Below, piece by piece: positions 5,239 to 7,991 of a DNA stretch of 7,991 nt; the stretch's first letter is position 1, and each line of letters begins with the position of its first letter. A model generated the notes under the pieces. The model saw nothing but the letters and a program-made list of their open reading frames with translations, was not told the origin of the DNA and ran no database searches. Both the position numbers and the translations under genes were made by a program. Origin of the DNA: an uncultured Arcobacter sp. (lineage in GTDB: Bacteria; Campylobacterota; Campylobacteria; Campylobacterales; Arcobacteraceae); the NCBI GenBank assembly GCA_913062735.1, contig CAJXWI010000097.1:1-7991 (forward strand), read 5' to 3'.

Positions 5239-7991
5239 TGTTAAAAGAAGAAGTTCAAGAATTATTAGATGATAAAAAAACCCTTTTAACCCTTACTTAT
5301 TTTAAACTGCAAAAACTGCTTGAAGAAAAATATGGAAACAATACTGTTGTTCTAATTGAAATAGGTACATTTTTTGAAGTTTATGAAATTAATAATGATG
5401 AAGTAAAAATTGGAAAAGCCAAAGAAATTGCAGAACTTTTAAATATTCAATTAACACGTAAAAATAAAACTATTTTAGAAAATTCAGCTGAAAATCCAAT
5501 AATGGCAGGTGTTCCTGCCATTGCTTTTGATAAACACTTAGCAAGAATAATTGCTGAACAAAAATACACAGTAGTAATTATTAAACAAAGAGGAACACCT
5601 CCTAATGTTTCACGCTATTTAGATACGGTTGTAAGCCCTGGTACTAATTTTGATTTTGTTATAGATCAAGATGAAAATAATATTACTTCTTTATGCATTG
5701 ATTGTAATAAAGATATTTTCTCTTTAGGCTATGCTGCGATTGATGTAACAACTGGAAAGTGTTATTACAATGAAGTTCATGGAACAAGTGAAGATAAATA
5801 TTATGCGCTAGATGAATGTTTTAATTATATGAATATGCATAAAACCAATGAAGTTATTCTAAATTTTACAGATAAGAGTATTAATCAAAAAGAAATTATT
5901 GATTATTTAGAACTTAGCTTAAAAACCTTTCATGTGAATGCTTTTAGACCAAAAATTGTATATCAAAATGAGTTGTTTAAAAATGTTTTTAATATAGAAT
6001 CATTGTTAACCTCAATTGAGCATCTAGATATGGAAAGAGTACCTTTAAGTACAGAAGCATTAGCTTCTTTAATTGATTTTGTTATTTCACACGATGATAA
6101 GATTATTCAAAAACTTTCCCTTCCTATAAAATTAGATGTGTCAAGGTATATATATTTAGGAAACAATGCCCTAGAACAATTAAATATAATTGAGAGTAAC
6201 AATAATCCCTCACTGATTAAACTAATCAATAATACTTCTACTGCTATGGGAAAACGCTTATTAAAAGAAAGGCTCTCTCATCCTGTGAAAGATGAAAAAG
6301 AGCTATTAAGACGTTTCGCTTTGTCTAAAGAACTTTATGATTATCATGGTCCAATTGAAGGAGAGCTTGCGAATATTTATGATATTGAACGCTTAACAAG
6401 AAGAATAAAACTATCAAGACTCCATCCTTTTGAGTTAAATTATTTATACGATTCACTCCTAAGCATAAAAGAAATTGTTAAATTTATGGAAAATTATAAA
6501 TTCTTTAGCTCTCCTTGTAGCTCTGCTGAATTGGCTATTTTTATAGATTCAATTGATTCAACTTTTGATTTAAGTATTTCTGGAAAATATATGCTAAAAG
6601 ATGTTGAGCATAATATGGTATGTGAAGGTATTAATTCTAATATTGATGCACTAATGAAAGAAAATGATATTTTAAAAGAAAAGTTGGAGCGTATAAAAGC
6701 ACATATTTTATCTTTTGTTAAAAATAAAGACAGCTCTTATGTAAGTATTAATCGCCTGGATAAAGAAGGTTTTTATTTAGGGCTTACTAAAAGCAGATTT
6801 AATTTAATAAAAGAGGATTTATTAAACTCTCATTTGATTATTGATGACGACTTACTTTTATTTAAAGATTTTAAAATTAAAATTCAAACGAATTCAGTTA
6901 AAATATCAAATAAATTAAGCGATGATATTTCTGATAAATATGTTCATAATTTAAGAAAAATAATCGAATTAAATAAACTTGTATTCAAAGAAAAAGTACT
7001 TGAATTTGAGAAAAAATTCGCTTCTTTATTAGAAGAATTGGTGTTATTTATTGCAGAAATAGACTTAACTGTATCTAATATCAAAACGTCTAAAAAATAC
7101 AATTATGTGTGTCCTATTATTGTTAAAACACAAGATAAAGAAAACTTTATTGAAGTTATTGAGTTAAGACATCCAATTATTGAAGCCAATGAAGAGCAGG
7201 GTGTTTATGTACCTAATGACATTATTTTAGGGGAACTTGGACTTGCTAGTGAAGAGTATAAAAACAATGTTATTATTAAAAACTCTAATCCTATAAATAT
7301 CTTTGATAATAAAATGCATGGTATTTTACTCTATGGTATTAATTCTTCTGGAAAATCTTCATTAATGAAATCGCTTGGAATTGCAGTTGTTTTAGCACAG
7401 GCAGGTTTTTTTGTACCTGCTAAATCCATGCGTTTCTCAATTTTTGATTCTATTTTTACACGAATTTCTGGAGCTGATAATATAGCAAAAGGTTTATCTT
7501 CTTTTGCAGTTGAGATGTTGGAACTTAAAAATATATTTAACAGAGCCACAAAACGCTCAATTGTTTTAGGAGATGAAATCTCTCACAGTACGGAAACAAT
7601 GAGTGGGGTAAGTATAGTTGCTAGTTCCATTTTAAAACTTGCAAAACTTGAAGCGTTATTTTTATTTGCTACTCACTTGCATCAATTACCAGAAATAAAA
7701 GAGTTAAAAAAATTAAAAAATCTTATATGTTTGCATTTATCTGTTTTGTATGAAGATAAAGAAGAAGATCAATATTATTTGATTACTGGAAAAAGAAAAA
7801 ATTCTTTAAACTCACAATTTAAAATTGACAATTACGCCTATTTTCACTCTTCTTCACCTTTCAGTGATGCAGATGAACTTATCTTATCTACTGATTATGG
7901 AAAAGCAAAGTTTACTGTAAAATTAAGTAAAGATATTAAAGAAAATTGTATCTTAATTCATGCGGGAGCAAAAAATGTTAATTATCTTACT
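5238..7991 (+). CDS. MutS-family DNA mismatch protein, probably MutS7-type (3' end outside window; C-terminal part anomalous)
   Basis: The frame stays open for 918 codons to the window edge. It starts at ATG 5238, overlapping the previous stop (TAATG), with AGGAG at 5223-5227. The order of parts follows MutS: a mismatch-recognition domain with GTFFEVYE at 43-50, keeping the F-x-E motif (F45, E47); VVSPGT; a connector domain (YAAIDVTTGK); a lever/core domain (MGKRLLKERLSHP from 337, YDIERL 381-386); and an ATPase with Walker A GINSSGKS at 700-707, the GADNIAKGLSSFAVEM signature, Walker B IVLGDEISHSTE at 775-786 and the FATHLHQL switch histidine at H813. MutS2 lacks the F-x-E domain, so it is not MutS2. 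Campylobacterota such as Arcobacter and Sulfurimonas carry MutS7, related to octocoral mitochondrial and giant-virus MutS, which normally ends in an HNH nuclease domain. After about residue 844 the expected YGLxVA helix region is missing and molybdoenzyme-like sequence follows. The MutS call is firm; the subfamily is likely. Confidence 0.85.
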   Translation, partial: MLKEEVQELLDDKKTLLTLTYFKLQKLLEEKYGNNTVVLIEIGTFFEVYEINNDEVKIGKAKEIAELLNIQLTRKNKTILENSAENPIMAGVPAIAFDKHLARIIAEQKYTVVIIKQRGTPPNVSRYLDTVVSPGTNFDFVIDQDENNITSLCIDCNKDIFSLGYAAIDVTTGKCYYNEVHGTSEDKYYALDECFNYMNMHKTNEVILNFTDKSINQKEIIDYLELSLKTFHVNAFRPKIVYQNELFKNVFNIESLLTSIEHLDMERVPLSTEALASLIDFVISHDDKIIQKLSLPIKLDVSRYIYLGNNALEQLNIIESNNNPSLIKLINNTSTAMGKRLLKERLSHPVKDEKELLRRFALSKELYDYHGPIEGELANIYDIERLTRRIKLSRLHPFELNYLYDSLLSIKEIVKFMENYKFFSSPCSSAELAIFIDSIDSTFDLSISGKYMLKDVEHNMVCEGINSNIDALMKENDILKEKLERIKAHILSFVKNKDSSYVSINRLDKEGFYLGLTKSRFNLIKEDLLNSHLIIDDDLLLFKDFKIKIQTNSVKISNKLSDDISDKYVHNLRKIIELNKLVFKEKVLEFEKKFASLLEELVLFIAEIDLTVSNIKTSKKYNYVCPIIVKTQDKENFIEVIELRHPIIEANEEQGVYVPNDIILGELGLASEEYKNNVIIKNSNPINIFDNKMHGILLYGINSSGKSSLMKSLGIAVVLAQAGFFVPAKSMRFSIFDSIFTRISGADNIAKGLSSFAVEMLELKNIFNRATKRSIVLGDEISHSTETMSGVSIVASSILKLAKLEALFLFATHLHQLPEIKELKKLKNLICLHLSVLYEDKEEDQYYLITGKRKNSLNSQFKIDNYAYFHSSSPFSDADELILSTDYGKAKFTVKLSKDIKENCILIHAGAKNVNYLT
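7770..7991 (+). other. Molybdopterin-dinucleotide-binding-like segment in frame with mutS
   Basis: From about codon 845 the frame reads YYLITGKRKNSLNSQFKIDN, then AYFHSSSPFSDADELILS, then YGKAKFTVKLSKDIKENCIL and IHAGAKNVNYLT at the window edge. This follows the C-terminal double-psi barrel domain of molybdopterin oxidoreductases: LLTxKxxxSLNSQF, a DxVxVSxxxGxxxxxVKxxxDI block, then CVLIxxGxxGVNxLTP. Nothing comparable is expected in MutS. The change falls at a GAA/GAT-rich run (7752-7769) with no stop and no frameshift. The other two forward frames are closed just upstream (TGA within 7740-7785), so the molybdoenzyme match does not continue 5' in another frame. The match is by recalled family pattern, not by search. 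It could be a true fusion, a deletion joining two genes, or a chimeric assembly. Confidence 0.6.

Noticed and set aside
7331..7549. 72-codon reverse-strand ORF
   Set aside because: Antisense to the Walker A to signature region of mutS; no independent support.

Overview
The window is AT-rich DNA, with every supported gene on the + strand. It most likely comes from a member of the Campylobacterota, and an Arcobacter-like organism is my best guess. The reasons are the very low GC, the codon use, a degenerate phosphatidylserine-decarboxylase-like protein, a LeuA of the length usual for this group, a Haem_bd-type c-heme protein, and a MutS that looks like the MutS7 lineage known from this phylum. 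This assignment rests on memory of families, not on a search.

Layout. (1) Positions 2-484 hold the 3' part of a membrane-anchored PSD-like gene whose self-processing serine position appears to be glycine. (2) Positions 485-720 form a compact regulatory region. It has a perfect TTGACA-N17-TATAAT promoter, a 25-codon leader ORF (554-631) whose only three Leu codons are all the rare CTC, and a 68-nt G-free, C-containing tract over the end of that ORF. A second possible -10 element lies just before leuA. (3) leuA (721-2274) is complete, catalytically intact 2-isopropylmalate synthase, closed by an 11-bp terminator hairpin. (4) After a promoter-bearing gap comes a tight gene run: a 660-aa DUF1538 membrane protein with two tandem repeats and a PII-like C-terminal domain (2494-4476), a cytoplasmic thioredoxin-fold protein (4463-4789), a short membrane-anchored CxxCH heme protein (4819-5238), and a mutS-family gene starting at a TAATG overlap and running off the window (5238-7991).

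Two places deserve most attention. The leuA leader looks like a leucine-sensing attenuator without an intrinsic terminator, and the G-free tract suggests a Rho-type mechanism. The mutS reading frame is also unusual: after the ATPase core it changes, without a frameshift, into sequence resembling the C-terminal molybdopterin-dinucleotide-binding domain of a molybdoenzyme. That is either a real fusion or an assembly join near the contig end. No tRNA, rRNA, CRISPR array, insertion sequence or phage gene was seen.
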